Part shown: piece by piece, positions 43,259 to 53,905 of the stretch
Position numbering within the stretch: position 1 is the stretch's first letter
How the letters are laid out: each line of letters starts with the position of its first letter
Source: Ramichloridium luteum
Taxonomy: Eukaryota > Ascomycota > Dothideomycetes > Mycosphaerellales > Dissoconiaceae
Length of the DNA stretch: 64,000 nt
Direction of reading: 5' to 3'
Assembly (NCBI GenBank): GCA_002368545.1
Contig: MTSC01000008.1
Coordinates: 558,001-622,000, forward strand
Translations under genes and position numbers: made by a program
Notes under the pieces: model-generated
The model's database searches: none
Seen by the model: only the letters and a program-made list of their open reading frames with translations
What the model was told of the DNA's origin: nothing

Positions 43259-44615
43259 ATGCCAGGAGAAGTGCCTTCAGCCGTTGTGATTGTTGTGGCA
43301 GTCGTCAGCGTGGCCGTATCCTCAACTCTGGTGGCCTACCAGCTGGGTGTCAAGTGGCTCACGCAACGATTTCTCGGGCTTTGCGATGCTTTTCTTACTC
43401 TTGCAGCGGTGAGATGCCTTCTGACGACACATTGCCTCCTACAACTCTGCTGACATGACTTGTCGGGACAGGTCCTATCTATTGCATTCACCATTAGCAC
43501 CTGCATCGAAGTGGAAGATCTCGTTGGTCTGAACGGACAACATCCTGGAAGAGGAGAGGAAGCAGTGAGTCGAGACTGCGACATCGATGCTCAGAGACAA
43601 CGAGCAGGCTGACGAGTACCCCCCAGCTTTACTTGTCCATGATGGCGTATAATCTCGCGCTGGCCTGGGCAAAATGTGCGATCACTGTCCAATGTCTCCG
43701 GATCTTCATTCAAGGCAAGATTGTGTCGAGTTGTTGGATCTACCTGACAGCCATGGTCCTCTATGCGATCTCAATACTTTGCCTGAACATCTTGGTCTGC
43801 CGGCCCGCGAAGAGTGTGCTCAACAGCGGGAGCTGTATCGATCGAGCACCGCTCTGGTATCTGCTGCAACCCAATCATGTGGCGATGGGAACCGAATACT
43901 AACTATCATCATTTGGTAGGACTGCTACCGCTGCAGTCAATCTGGGCACTGATCTCGGTGTCACAGTCCTAGCTGTACCGCTTTTCTGGGAGTTTGAACT
44001 TCAGCGTGGACAGAGGATTGTTTTCATTCTGATTTTCGCTCTTGGCATAAGTAAGTCGCCGCGTGAGAATGAACATCTGCATCAAATTATCGTTGACATG
44101 CTCTTCAAGTTACTAGTGTGATTTCAGGCCTCCGTCTACAGGTTGTACTAAATCTACCTGCAGATGTGAGCGCCAAATTCTTGACATCTGAGCTGAAAGT
44201 ACTTGCTATCTGGTCGATCCTTGAGGTGAACGCTGCAATCTTCTGTGCGTGTCTCCCGACGTTCGGCAACCTACACGTACCTCACCTCGGCCATCGAACA
44301 TGTCGAATCGGGTGTCACATCCGATCGTCCTCAACGCACAGCACGATCCCGCTCACGCAACCAAGCCTTACGGCCTTGACCCCGCCGGCGGGAGTCGAGA
44401 CAACAGATTGGAATACAATGAGCAGAGTTCTTTCGGTCACCCCGGCGCTGAGTACTCGGCATTGTACAGCGACGGCACAGAACATCGAGATCGACGAGCT
44501 CCCGCGTGCGCCAGTAGCCAGTGAAGTTCCTGGTGGATATATCTTCATCCGCACAGAGATGGAGCAGCAAAACCTCAGTCGCACCGAGGACAAGTCCCAA
44601 GGCGGTGTGAAGTGA
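43259..44615 (+). CDS. Fungal rhodopsin-domain (7TM) integral membrane protein
   Basis: Five exons, 43259-43408, 43472-43564, 43627-43856, 43920-44050 and 44128-44615, give 363 aa. All introns are 62-77 nt with normal donors, and phases agree. Membrane spans seen in order include VVIVVAVVSVAVSSTLVAY, YNLALAWAKCAITVQCLRIF, IYLTAMVLYAISILCLNILV, VNLGTDLGVTVLAVPLFW and IVFILIFALGI. The block ELKVLAIWSILEVNAAIFCACLPT is the hallmark of the fungal rhodopsin domain family found in many PTH11-like proteins. The tail has IEIDELPRAPVASEVPGG and RTEMEQ, typical of the family. Residues between the last span and this tail may not be correctly framed, because a second frame is also open at 44249-44524, so a further intron is possible. 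No retinal-type Lys or ligand can be claimed. Confidence 0.75.
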
Positions 44616-44848
44616 GAGGATATGAGAGAGAGTGCGATCGAGGGCTCCAATTGGCGTTGTGAGCTTGCCTTGCGATTAGTGTCGAATGATTTTAAGAGGC
44701 TGGAACTCCAGATTGCAGTTTTAATGGTGGCAAAGCTCCCCTGCGGCAGGCTTGGCTCGATTGCCAGTATGAATCTGCGAGCATGTCGAAGTGTTCAGTC
44801 ATGTTCTTATCCTGGAACAAGATGTTTTGAGCAATTAGTATTGCTGCT

Positions 44849-46534
44849 TCAGCCAGCTTTCCGGGAGAATCTCGAGAGCGCAGGCCCTAGCTCCGCCTCT
44901 GTTCTACCTTCCTTCGCCTCCTTCGCCCTCTTGCGCTGTTCATCTCTCATCTCTATGACGCGCATCTTGTGTTCGTCAATAACGTTCTTGTTGCCCTTCT
45001 TCCTGAGATACTTCCGTAGACTGCTGTTCTTGCCACGACCCCGATTCTTCAGTTGTTCGATACGTTCCTTCGCTGCCTCTGCACCGGTCTTGCGATCGAG
45101 ATCCTTTTCAAGCTTGCGCTGTTCATGAGACGCAGTATCGAGATTTCCGACGAAGTCAGGGTTGAGGCTGATCATTTCAGGTTGAAGCTTGTTAAGCAGC
45201 GCCTTGACTTCCGCCTCTTGCCGTTGCTTGGTGTTCTCGTACGGGTTGGCCTCAAGAGCATCGAAGTTCGCCTCACCTGCGCCAGGAACAATGATGGACG
45301 AGAATCCATCGTTGTGACCGATACCAAGCACGTCTTCCAATGGACACCATCGAACTCGTTCGACGGTTTGTCCCTCCGCGCCCCACGCCATGTAAGGCGA
45401 CTGAACCTTTACTTGCCCTACGTCAGATTGATTTTTGCTCCAGAGATCTTTCCAGATGGTGGTTTGAGTGCCCCAACCGACCGCGGTAAGATTCCGGTCG
45501 CTTATCGCAAGACTTGAGCCTGGTTGGCGAAGGAAGTACTCATGTACAGGCTTGTAGTTTCGAATGTCCCACACGGCCATTTTCATGTCTTGGCCGGTAC
45601 TGACCATGTATCGTCCTTCTCTGTCCATCGCAAGGGCACGAACTGGTCCGCGATGACAAAGCATTTTTACGAGTGGCGTCGTGCTGTTGGGCGACCACAG
45701 TGAAACTGTGCCATTTTGATGGCCGGCATGAACCACGGCATTGTACGGATTCTGCGCAAAGGCGGTCGGGGTGCCCTGCTTCGTTGCCATCTGCATGACA
45801 AGCTTTCCAGTGCTGGTGTCATGCCACTTGATCCAGCCGGCATTCCCGATCGTGGTCAAGAGGAAGTGATATGGCAAGAACTCCATGTGCGTCACCTCGA
45901 TGTGCTGATCTAGGTTGTGAATCTCGACTCCATGGTGATCGTAGATGTAGACGCTGCGCTTTTGTGCTACCGCGAAATACTGGTTGTTATGAAGCCATTT
46001 GGCATCGCGCACAGTTTCACCCAGTTGTAGCTCACAACCAAGCTTGCCACTCCTCCAGTCGAAGGTTGCGACATGACCTTTGCGCCCAGCCAGAAGCAGG
46101 TCGCGACCGTTGCGCGTATAATCATGTACGTATGGTCCCATCTGGTCGAGCTTGAGCCCGAACCCTTTTTTGGCGGTCTCAAGCCCAACATCTCCCTGAA
46201 TATCCTCTTGCCGCACTTTGTAGGTGCGCTCTAGCTCGCCCTCGGGTTCAAGGAAGCCAGACTGGTTCTCCAGCAAGATTTCGGCATCTTTGGCCTTAAG
46301 AGTTGCATCTTGGTATCGCTGTTCCAGAGCGCGCAGATTGCTGCGCAATTTCCTATCCTTCACATGCTTCAATTGGACCGGCTGTCCCCGACCATATTGG
46401 CGATTTGCTTCGATTCGTCTCTGTTTTGCGGCCGCTTGCTCCGGATTAAGGCGTGCAATAGGTGGTCCTCCACGCCTCTTCACTTTGACTGAGCCATCCG
46501 GGCGGACCAAATCAGTGGTCACCACGTCTGTCAT
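44849..46534 (-). CDS. UTP7: U3 snoRNP/SSU processome WD40 protein Utp7
   Basis: Intronless, 561 aa. Utp7 (human WDR46/BING4) is a nucleolar component of the small-subunit processome needed for 18S rRNA maturation. The N-terminal region is basic and helical (NPEQAAAKQRRIEANRQYGR, LKHVKDRKLRSNLRALEQRY). A single propeller follows: FGLKLDQMGPYVHDYTRNGR, LLLAGRKGHVATFDW, KRSVYIYDHHGVEIHNL, HMEFLPYHFLLTTIGNAGW, GTPTAFAQNPYNAVVHAGHQ, MVSTGQDMKMAVWDIRNYKP. The BING4 C-terminal block is present (RVRWCPLEDVLGIGHNDGFS, VPGAGEANFDALEANPYEN). A basic coiled-coil tail (KNRGRGKNSSLRKYLRKKG) suits nucleolar RNA contact. It shares an 800-bp divergent region with the aspartate aminotransferase gene. Confidence 0.96.
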   Translation of the reverse strand: MTDVVTTDLVRPDGSVKVKRRGGPPIARLNPEQAAAKQRRIEANRQYGRGQPVQLKHVKDRKLRSNLRALEQRYQDATLKAKDAEILLENQSGFLEPEGELERTYKVRQEDIQGDVGLETAKKGFGLKLDQMGPYVHDYTRNGRDLLLAGRKGHVATFDWRSGKLGCELQLGETVRDAKWLHNNQYFAVAQKRSVYIYDHHGVEIHNLDQHIEVTHMEFLPYHFLLTTIGNAGWIKWHDTSTGKLVMQMATKQGTPTAFAQNPYNAVVHAGHQNGTVSLWSPNSTTPLVKMLCHRGPVRALAMDREGRYMVSTGQDMKMAVWDIRNYKPVHEYFLRQPGSSLAISDRNLTAVGWGTQTTIWKDLWSKNQSDVGQVKVQSPYMAWGAEGQTVERVRWCPLEDVLGIGHNDGFSSIIVPGAGEANFDALEANPYENTKQRQEAEVKALLNKLQPEMISLNPDFVGNLDTASHEQRKLEKDLDRKTGAEAAKERIEQLKNRGRGKNSSLRKYLRKKGNKNVIDEHKMRVIEMRDEQRKRAKEAKEGRTEAELGPALSRFSRKAG

Positions 46535-47334
46535 GATCGTTGTCGGGCCTAAGAACAGATAGCCATTGTGTGATTAAAGAGAAGCTCGACGTGAAGCACA
46601 GGCTCCCAAGCGGTCCTGGTCTGCAACTTTTCTGAAATCTTGGCGCCAGCCATCACGGCTAGATCCGCGATTAGATCACGTTCCACGGCGCCAACGCATG
46701 ACTGGCTTCATGAAATGAGACCTTGGCCAGCACGGTCCCACAGGTCCATCTTTGCAGGTGGAGTTGGCCCGAGGGAAGAGAGAGTGGTGTTGGCGCAACA
46801 CTTGCGCAATGAATGCGCGCCGTACATATGGACGTTGGGATTGATCGTAATGTCGATGGAACAAATATTGATCGGCACATGAAAGCAATTCTTCATCTGG
46901 ACCCCAGGAGCATGCTTCACACTGAGCCGCCATCGGCTCTGCAGCAGTGGTTCTGTATTGGACACCAAGGAGTTCTCCTCTCCGTGATGCGGGCCATGTT
47001 CTGCTTGGCCCGGTCATTTGCAGGCGTCGATCAGCGAATTCACCCGAGGTCGGAAGCCCCTGCGGCTAAAAGCTCCACTTGCAGTGGGCAAGCTTTCGCA
47101 CTTTCGGTTACCTAGGCACATTTGGCGGTCTCCGTACAGAGCTGGGGTCCGATACTAGCACGCATTCAAACAAGCAGTCCCCGAACATAATAAAACTTCC
47201 ACAAGACTCATCCTCCCGTTCTTGCCACGTTGGGTCCCTTTTCATCGATTTACAACGTGATTGCTCCTTCATCACTGCACATCTCGTTGCAGTAGATCAC
47301 ACTCTTCGAACGAAGTTCTGATTCAATCACCACG
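46535..47334. promoter_or_regulatory. Divergent promoter region UTP7 / aspartate aminotransferase
   Basis: An 800-bp gap between two divergent ATG codons. The 100 bp before the aminotransferase ATG are pyrimidine-rich and ATG-free, as expected for a well-expressed leader, and contain TTCGAACGAAGTTC at about 47306-47319, a loose heat-shock-element-like pattern. Other open frames in the gap (46640-46882, 46676-47017) show no recognisable content. Confidence 0.45.
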
Positions 47335-48618
47335 ATGCTCGCCAAGTCTGCCATTCAGCGGGCTGCTGCTGCGCCTGTTCGCAGCGCCCTTTCGAAGCAG
47401 TCCATTCGCGCTGTGTCCGCCTGGTCGCAAGTTCCTCAGGGCCCGCCTGATGCCATTCTCGGTATCACTGAGGCTTTCAAGAAGGATAGCAACCCGAAGA
47501 AGATCAACCTCGGTGTCGGCGCATACCGTGACGACAAGGGCAAGCCGTACGTGCTTCCGTCTGTGAAGGAAGCGGAGCAAAAGGTGGTCCAGGCGAACCT
47601 CGATAAGGAATACGCTGGCATCACTGGTGTGCCAGACTTTACCAAGGCCGCTGCTCTGTTGGCCTATGGCGCCGACAGCGCCGCTGTCAAGGACAACCGC
47701 ATCGCCATCACTCAGAGCATTTCCGGAACTGGTGCTCTGCGGATAGGTGGTGCCTTCCTCCAGCGCTTCTACCCCGGCGCGAAGACCATCTACATCCCTA
47801 CCCCCTCGTGGGCCAACCACAAGGCCGTCTTCCTTGACAGCGGTCTGGAGGTCAAGCCATACCGCTACTACAACAAGGACACCATTGGCCTTGACTTCGA
47901 TGGCATGGTTGAGGACATCAAGAAGATGCCAAAGGGCTCTTTGATCCTCCTTCACGCCTGTGCCCACAACCCCACCGGTGTCGATCCCACTGAGGCGCAA
48001 TGGAAGGCCATCAGTGACGCCGTCAAGTCTGGTGACCACTTCCCCTTCTTCGACATGGCCTACCAGGGCTTCGCCTCCGGCGACACCAACAAGGATGCCT
48101 TCGCGCTGCGCTACTTCATCGAGCAGGGACACCACCCCGTCCTTGCCCAGTCTTTCGCCAAGAACATGGGTCTGTACGGCGAGCGCGTCGGCGCTTTCTC
48201 CGTCGTCACCTCCTCGCCCGAGGAGAAGGCGCGCGTGGACTCGCAGATCAAGATCCTCGTCCGCCCCATGTACTCGAACCCGCCCGTTCACGGCGCTCGC
48301 GTCGCCAGCACCATCCTGAACGATGCCGCCCTGAACAAGCAGTGGCTGGGTGAGGTCAAGGGCATGGCTGACCGCATCATCAAGATGCGCGCCCTGCTCA
48401 AGGAGAACCTGCAAAAGCTCGGCAGCAAGCACAATTGGGACCACATCACCTCGCAGATCGGCATGTTCGCCTACACCGGCCTGAATGCCGACCAGATGAC
48501 CAAGCTGGCTGAGGAGCACTCCGTCTACGCGACCAAGGACGGCCGTATCAGCGTTGCTGGTATCACGACCGAGAACGTCGGCAGACTCGCTGAGGCTATT
48601 CACAAGGTCACCAGCTAG
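47335..48618 (+). CDS. AAT1: Aspartate aminotransferase, mitochondrial
   Basis: Intronless, 427 aa. It interconverts aspartate + 2-oxoglutarate and oxaloacetate + glutamate with PLP, feeding the malate-aspartate shuttle. The first 30 residues (MLAKSAIQRAAAAPVRSALS) form an Arg/Ala/Ser presequence for mitochondria. Fold-type I class features are WSQVPQGPPDAILGITEAFK, NLGVGAYRDDKGKPYVLPSV, SGTGALRIGGAFLQRFYPGA, the substrate/PLP region HACAHNPTGVDPTEAQW, the PLP-aspartate in FPFFDMAYQGFASGD, the Schiff-base Lys in AQSFAKNMGLYGERVG (about residue 278) and the C-terminal Arg in KDGRISVAGITTENVG. Codon usage is strongly biased to C-ending codons, which creates a long antisense open frame (47323-48603) that is rejected. 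Highly expressed housekeeping gene. Confidence 0.97.
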   Translation: MLAKSAIQRAAAAPVRSALSKQSIRAVSAWSQVPQGPPDAILGITEAFKKDSNPKKINLGVGAYRDDKGKPYVLPSVKEAEQKVVQANLDKEYAGITGVPDFTKAAALLAYGADSAAVKDNRIAITQSISGTGALRIGGAFLQRFYPGAKTIYIPTPSWANHKAVFLDSGLEVKPYRYYNKDTIGLDFDGMVEDIKKMPKGSLILLHACAHNPTGVDPTEAQWKAISDAVKSGDHFPFFDMAYQGFASGDTNKDAFALRYFIEQGHHPVLAQSFAKNMGLYGERVGAFSVVTSSPEEKARVDSQIKILVRPMYSNPPVHGARVASTILNDAALNKQWLGEVKGMADRIIKMRALLKENLQKLGSKHNWDHITSQIGMFAYTGLNADQMTKLAEEHSVYATKDGRISVAGITTENVGRLAEAIHKVTS

Positions 48619-51085
48619 ATGAGTTCAGGGTTTGAAAGGCGATACCCGACGTGCGCCGTGCGATGAACGATTTCTGAATGGGTGTGCCCTTTATGGCACA
48701 TTGCAATGGTCAAAGTTGCGATCGACATGTTACAAACGCTTGGTGGCATGAGACGATGTGTATCAATAGGGAGGGAAGCGAGGTGGCCGGTGAATCACAC
48801 AGCGTGTCACCTCGATTAGCATGGACAAATGGCGTGGATGGTTATGAAAGCGTTGAATTGATTGTCTGTCAGTGTAGTCTATGAAAATTCTCGTTCACCA
48901 TACAACAGTCTCAGGTGAATTCATGATTCCAGGATGCTTTGCAAAGTACCTGATACAATCGGCGACGCTGCCAACCACCTCTGCCGACCACCGCTGAGCG
49001 AAACACTCACATTGAGGTACCACGCTTTCCGCTTTGCAGCTCATGGACAGGCGCGGCGGCGTTTTCCCTTGCATGCTCGCTGCATGCCCGCCCGAGATGA
49101 ATGCATAATGAGAACCCCGCGGAAGTCTATCCCCAACTAGGGTGGGAGCAGGCAGAATGGCTCTGATCCACGTGTGCTCCCGCGCGTGCAGCCGACCTAC
49201 CCGGCGATCGGAAGAGAGAAGTTCGGGGACGCGCTGGCGTCGCTTCTGTCTACCTAATTCTCTCCCACATGCGACTATCTATCCAACCACACTATGCCCG
49301 TGTGGCTGGCTAGAGCGCATAGACGTGGAAATAGCGGTCGGGATTCATGCTTGCACGCAATCTGCTCCAATGATGTGGGATTAAGACAATAACAATACAT
49401 ACTTTGCAAGTCACCAAGGCATTCTTGCTCTTCTACCGTATCTGGCCGCAGCCTCTGTCCTGCGCAGCCGGCATCCGTAATCACTGAGGCTGCATATTAT
49501 CAAGCATCCTGCTCCTACATATCCAGTTCACTTGCCGCAAGGCAAGTGGACTGGGGTTGTTCTAGGTCGACCGGGATTTCACGGCGCGCCAGTGACAGCG
49601 GTTGATTCAGGCACCCTGACGATGCCGTCAGAAAGAAGGGTCCTCCCACAGTGACGTCGCTGTGTCAATTTGGATCACTGTACGGGAAAAGGACTCAGGT
49701 CGCAGGCAATTTTCGCAGGCGCAAGGGAGTCATACAAGCAAGAAAGCAGAGATATGATCAAGGCATGGTCACCGATGTTCGATAGGCGGCATGAGCGCAG
49801 GTGGCATTATATCTTCGCAGATGAACCGCCGGCATTCGCACGACAAACAAGCCCCAGCGGAAAATTGTCCAAGCTGTGCAATGACGTTGCAAGCATCACG
49901 CGCCGAGCCTGGTGGGCCCGAACTACCACCATGAGCCTGCTGGCTCAATCTACGCATTTGGAGAAGCATTTAAGTCAAAGGTCTCGGATGACAAGATCTC
50001 GACTTACCGGCAGAAGAGTCTCATCCTGATTCTCTGCGACGCCATGGTGGGTTGAGCTTTGTCTCCAGCAGATCTGCCCCGCAGCAGGCTGAATCCGCAC
50101 TGGACGAACCACATGGCAGATGATTCTCCATAGAGGGCTTCGAACAGAGCAGCTCGCGTGCTCGGTATAGACATAGACATACGTAGACCCCCGTTACGTT
50201 CCTGAACAAGAGGTGATCGTTGGCGAGACGGGCTATCGTGATCGTATGGGTCTTCCGCGCTGTTCTCCCTCTTCGGCAAGAGGGGGTGGTGTGCTAAAAT
50301 TTCTGGTAGGTGTTCCTCGAACATCCCGCGATCACTCTGCTGTTCTGTCCACCAGCCTCTTGTGTGCTTTTCGCTAAGCCGCGTTTGTGTGTGTCTCTGT
50401 TGCGAACAGATCTGCCATGTCAGTCTGACCTACCCTGTAAGTTGCGCCCTCCCTCTGGTATTTCTCCCCCGCCGCCCGCCGCCCGCCATCTGCGCTGCGC
50501 TTTGCGATTTCTAGAGCATCGTTTGCTGCCCCAACCCTGCCGTCTCTCGATCCCGTCTGAGATCTCAGCACGCTCGTGGCACTCCGTGGTCTAGGAAACC
50601 CATTCGCTTGCATCTGCCACCCCGGAGCTGCCACGGACCGATTGCCTGCGCAGTAAAACCCGCCTCCCGAAGCGATCTTGCCGAATGCGCGCGCTGACTG
50701 GTCTCTTTGTCAACAGACGCACCTTCGACGTATTGGATACGGCATTCCTCCCACATTTACCACGCTACGCTGCCGCAGTTCGACAGCAGCTTCAATCTCC
50801 TCGTTCTACCCATCAAATCTTCGCTGTGCAGCAAAGGTCTTGCAAGATTTTACTTGATCGCTCCACGAAGCAGCGAAATCTGACATCATCGCTTTCCGTC
50901 ACTGCCTACCCGAGATTTCTGCGCGGTCACTTGCGAAAGTATTCGAAACACCAGAACGTCCAGTCGGCAAATCGTCGGGGGCTTCGTTGATAAGAGTGTG
51001 GGAACTCTTCGAAAGACCACCGGTGTCGCGAACAAGTCACATCTAATTCCGTTAACGGCGCAACAACCGCCAGCGGCCTTCAAAC
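48619..51085. other. 2.5-kb intergenic region upstream of YPD1
   Basis: No supported protein gene. Open frames at 48678-48884, 49142-49384, 49670-50029 and 50685-50990 lack recognisable domains. The region holds a strong hairpin (49523-49554, listed separately) and a C-rich CCGCCGC-type tract at about 50465-50490. A possible 5' UTR intron of YPD1 could run from GTAAGT at 50437 to CAACAG at 50716, which would put the YPD1 transcription start near 50.3-50.4 kb. That intron is low confidence. Confidence 0.45.
49523..49554 (+). other. 14-bp hairpin with GCAA tetraloop
   Basis: Bases 49523-49536 pair with 49541-49554 around the loop GCAA (49537-49540). Thirteen pairs are Watson-Crick and one (T49528 with G49549) is a G-U wobble if transcribed from the plus strand. 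The plus strand gives a GNRA loop and tolerated wobble, while the minus strand would give an A/C mismatch and loop TTGC, so a plus-strand RNA is favoured. It lies 0.9 kb past the aminotransferase stop and 1.5 kb before the YPD1 start. No surrounding RNA family is recognised. Confidence 0.5.
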
Positions 51086-51904
51086 ATGGCACCAGCCCAG
51101 GATTCAGATGCCAAGGTATGCTTCGCAGTGCCTGACACCTTATCACAACTTCTCGGAGGTTCGCGCGACTGGACTTGCGCCCGTGAAGTTGGTCTGTAAA
51201 AGGGGATTGCAATGGCGCAAGAGAAAGTTCTCATAACCGCAAAGCGGTCGCACGAGATCGTTGAGGAATTCATTGGAAACTGAAGCATCACTGACATCGA
51301 ATCCCTGATCTAGTCTGAAGGTGGAGAGATCCCCTCTTACTTCAAAGGAGTAATCGATGGACCGACGTTCGAGCAGGTAAGCCTCCAATGGAACGGAATG
51401 TCGGCATTCATTCTAACCTGCATGTGCTCGGCCCTCTTAGATCCTTGAGATGGACGACGATGATGACCGCGAGTTCAGTAAGAGCATTGTTTTCGACTTT
51501 TTCACCCAAGCCGAGAACACCTTCAAGGAAATGGATGAAGCTATGTAAGTCCTACGTATCAGTCCTCAGGCGATGCGAATCTTCTTCGAGACTCTCCCCT
51601 GCATCTATCCCGAGGAAATCTAATGCGAGGCAGTGAGAAGAAAGACTTCGCAACACTTTCATCACTCGGCCATTACCTCAAAGGGTCTTCCGCAACCCTA
51701 GGTTTGACGAAAGTCAAGGACAGCTGCGAAAAGATCCAGCACCTTGGTGCACGCAAAGACGAGACTGGCGACAATGAAGGCTATAACGACAAAGAGACCT
51801 TGGCAAAGATCAGTGACAATGTCAACGTGGCACAAAGGGAGTACAAAGTCGCGGAAAAGTTGCTGCGGCGATTTTTCAGCGAACCGGCGCCGGAGTCGGG
51901 TTGA
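51086..51904 (+). CDS. YPD1: Histidine-containing phosphotransfer protein Ypd1
   Basis: Four exons, 51086-51115, 51314-51376, 51441-51544 and 51634-51904, give 155 aa. Phases agree at every join. Ypd1 relays phosphate from hybrid histidine kinases to the response regulators Ssk1 and Skn7, controlling osmotic and oxidative stress signalling. The HPt motif is clear: the phosphorylated His in LGHYLKGSSATLGLTKVKDS, preceded by EMDDDDDREFSKSIVFDFF. The C-terminal helix carries NVAQREYKVAEKLLRRFFSE. The first intron (198 nt) is long for this region, and the first coding exon has only ten codons (MAPAQDSDAK). The start agrees with MAP- starts that I recall in other filamentous fungi. Single small soluble protein shuttling between cytoplasm and nucleus. 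Confidence 0.94.
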
Positions 51905-52343
51905 ACGTGCCTGAAGCGTATGTGCGCCTCGCTGGCAGCCGCGTCATGATCTTCGCTCCAGTCTATCATCTACGCTTGATGAGTTTATTCCCGAATTGTG
52001 ACATAGCCCGCTTCGACGACCGGGGTGCAGGGTCAGAAGGATGGTAATGCTGTCCACAGACTTGTCTCTTTGAAGGCTGGGCTGTCGGAACAGGCATTCC
52101 GAGGCATATTAGTGCCTCTCTCTATCTGCACAACCTTCGACAAGCATAACGAATCAAATTACTCCATCATCGATTATCGTTCTAAACGGGCTTGCACCGA
52201 CTGCCGCATTCTGCGCGTGAAGTAGCATCATCGAGTCGGTGTGGCTCTGATCGAACTCTAGCCCATATGCAGGTCGTCGACACGGCGCAGCTTAGGTGCA
52301 CTGTGGCGGCTTGATTCTTCTCGATTCGTCGTTTCACAGATCA
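51905..52343. other. Convergent intergenic region YPD1 / GT34
   Basis: About 440 bp between two converging stop codons. It should hold both 3' UTRs and transcription ends. I see no gene, repeat or strong hairpin in it. Confidence 0.5.
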
Positions 52344-53423
52344 TCATGACGAAGGGGCATCGTGCAGTCGTACGAGCAATGGAGCCATCTCCTCTTCGCA
52401 GTTGCGTGAGGCGTGAGTTCGGCATCCATGAAAGTTCGCAACAAAATCGCCGTCGTGATAAAGCCCTGGTCACCGCATTAGCTGTTCGGCTCCTACGTCA
52501 CATTCCAGAAGGATACACTATGTATGTAGGTCCTGACATTGGACAACGGTGGTTAATTACTTACCGTTTGGATTTCTCGATGCTTGTTCTGTTTCCTTCA
52601 CGTAACTATTCAACACTCTCTGGGGTACAATCGCCGAGCGGGCTAGCACCGTCATATGCCACTGGAGGATGTGTGCCAGCGCGTCAATCTCCTCTTTCTG
52701 GAAGCTATAGCTCCGATAAAGCGGCTCGAACCACATATCTAAGAGATATTTGGCCCAATCTCCGGTGCGTATCAACATGCTGCTTGTCCCAAGGCCTTCG
52801 ACATCCTGGGAGATAATGAAGTCCACATACTCGGCCTTGAGGTTCGAGTACGTCCTCACGATACCGTCCGGCGGGACGATGGACGCATTCCCAATCATAA
52901 TTGACTTGAGCACTCGCGGTGAGAGTACTTGACTGTGGAGATTTTGCGTTGAGTTGGCAATGAGAGCGGTCGAGTCTAGATACCATAACCACTCAGTGTA
53001 GGGATGCAGAGTCATAGCATGGCGGAGCGCCGGCACAGTGCTCCATGACTCTGGATAGCCGCCAAGATCGTAATCCGTTGTACTCGGGAAGAACGTGGCG
53101 TAGCCATGATGAGCTGCGTACTGGCGACGATTGTCTTTGATCGCCTCCTTGGAACGATCGGAGAGCCGGGGGTCCAGTGTAGTAACAATGACGACCGGAG
53201 GAGTCCCAGGTGGCGGCTTCCCTACGATAGCTGCAGAAGGGCCGCTGGCAAAATGCAAGTATATCCACACGAGGGCTATGACGCCCAGGATCGGCGGTCC
53301 ATACGTTCTCAAAGCTCGCTTTTGTCGATACGTGAGCGTTCTTGATGGGAGGTAGGGCCGTGAAGGATCTGATGATTTGCGAGGATAGGGAAACTTTACG
53401 CCAGCCATTTCCTGAGCGGGCAT
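52344..53423 (-). CDS. GT34 alpha-1,6-mannosyltransferase (Mnn10/Mnn11-like)
   Basis: Two exons, 52565-53423 and 52344-52465, separated by a 99-nt intron, give 326 aa. The second exon was found by its protein: joined after NSYVKETEQASRNPN it encodes GLYHDGDFVANFHGC, the GT34 C-terminal signature. The predicted type II Golgi protein has a short cytosolic tail, a membrane anchor (YGPPILGVIALVWIYLHF, about residues 41-58) and a lumenal catalytic domain. Family blocks are VVIVTTLDPRLSDRSKEAI, NRRQYAAHHGY, EWLWYLDSTALIAN, VDFIISQDVEGLGTSSMLIR, MWFEPLYRSYSFQKEE and LQWHMTVLARSAIVPQRV. The metal-site segment reads LDST rather than DxD. From memory Mnn11-type members also vary here. It extends the alpha-1,6-mannan backbone of N-glycans in the Golgi M-Pol II complex in yeast. 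Divergent from GEP3. Confidence 0.92.
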
Positions 53424-53905
53424 TCCGTGTGCACCAGTGAGGTCGTCCTGGAGGGTGTCGTGAGCGCAAGACCGACGCTTAGGGCGGCATAATTTCTTGG
53501 ATCTTGAACAACCTGGAATTCGATGATTGATCTCGCATCATCCTACGGCCTGGTCAACATGACGGAGAGTTCAATCCCGAAACAAGAGCATATATTCAGA
53601 CGCTTTGCACGCAATCCGGACCCCTTGCCAAGTAGGCGGAGTCTTTCATGCGCATCCGCATCAAACCCGTGGAAACGATATTCAAGGGTAGTGACAGATG
53701 CAGGGTCTGCGTCGGCTGTTGCCGTCCCCCGTGCGGAGGCGGAATTCTATTTGGCTCTCTTGGGCGATCATCCTGTGAAATTCCCAAAATATCATACAAC
53801 TGTCCGACCATATCATCTATTGTTTTCCCGAGGCGCATCTTGACGCGTGAGCTGATGTGACATCTTCTGCACATCTCGTGAGTCCTCACACCAGCGAAAG
53901 ATCGC
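53424..53905. promoter_or_regulatory. Divergent promoter region GT34 / GEP3
   Basis: A 482-bp gap between two divergent start codons. A small frame at 53523-53843 has no recognisable motif. The gap presumably contains both promoters; I see no strong element. Confidence 0.45.

Noticed and set aside
47323..48603. 426-codon open frame antisense to aspartate aminotransferase
   Set aside because: It mirrors a highly codon-biased gene with C-ending codons, which removes antisense stops. The antisense product has no recognisable domain.
50685..50990. 101-codon frame upstream of YPD1
   Set aside because: No domain; lies across a candidate leader region and overlaps minus-strand frames, so at most an upstream ORF.
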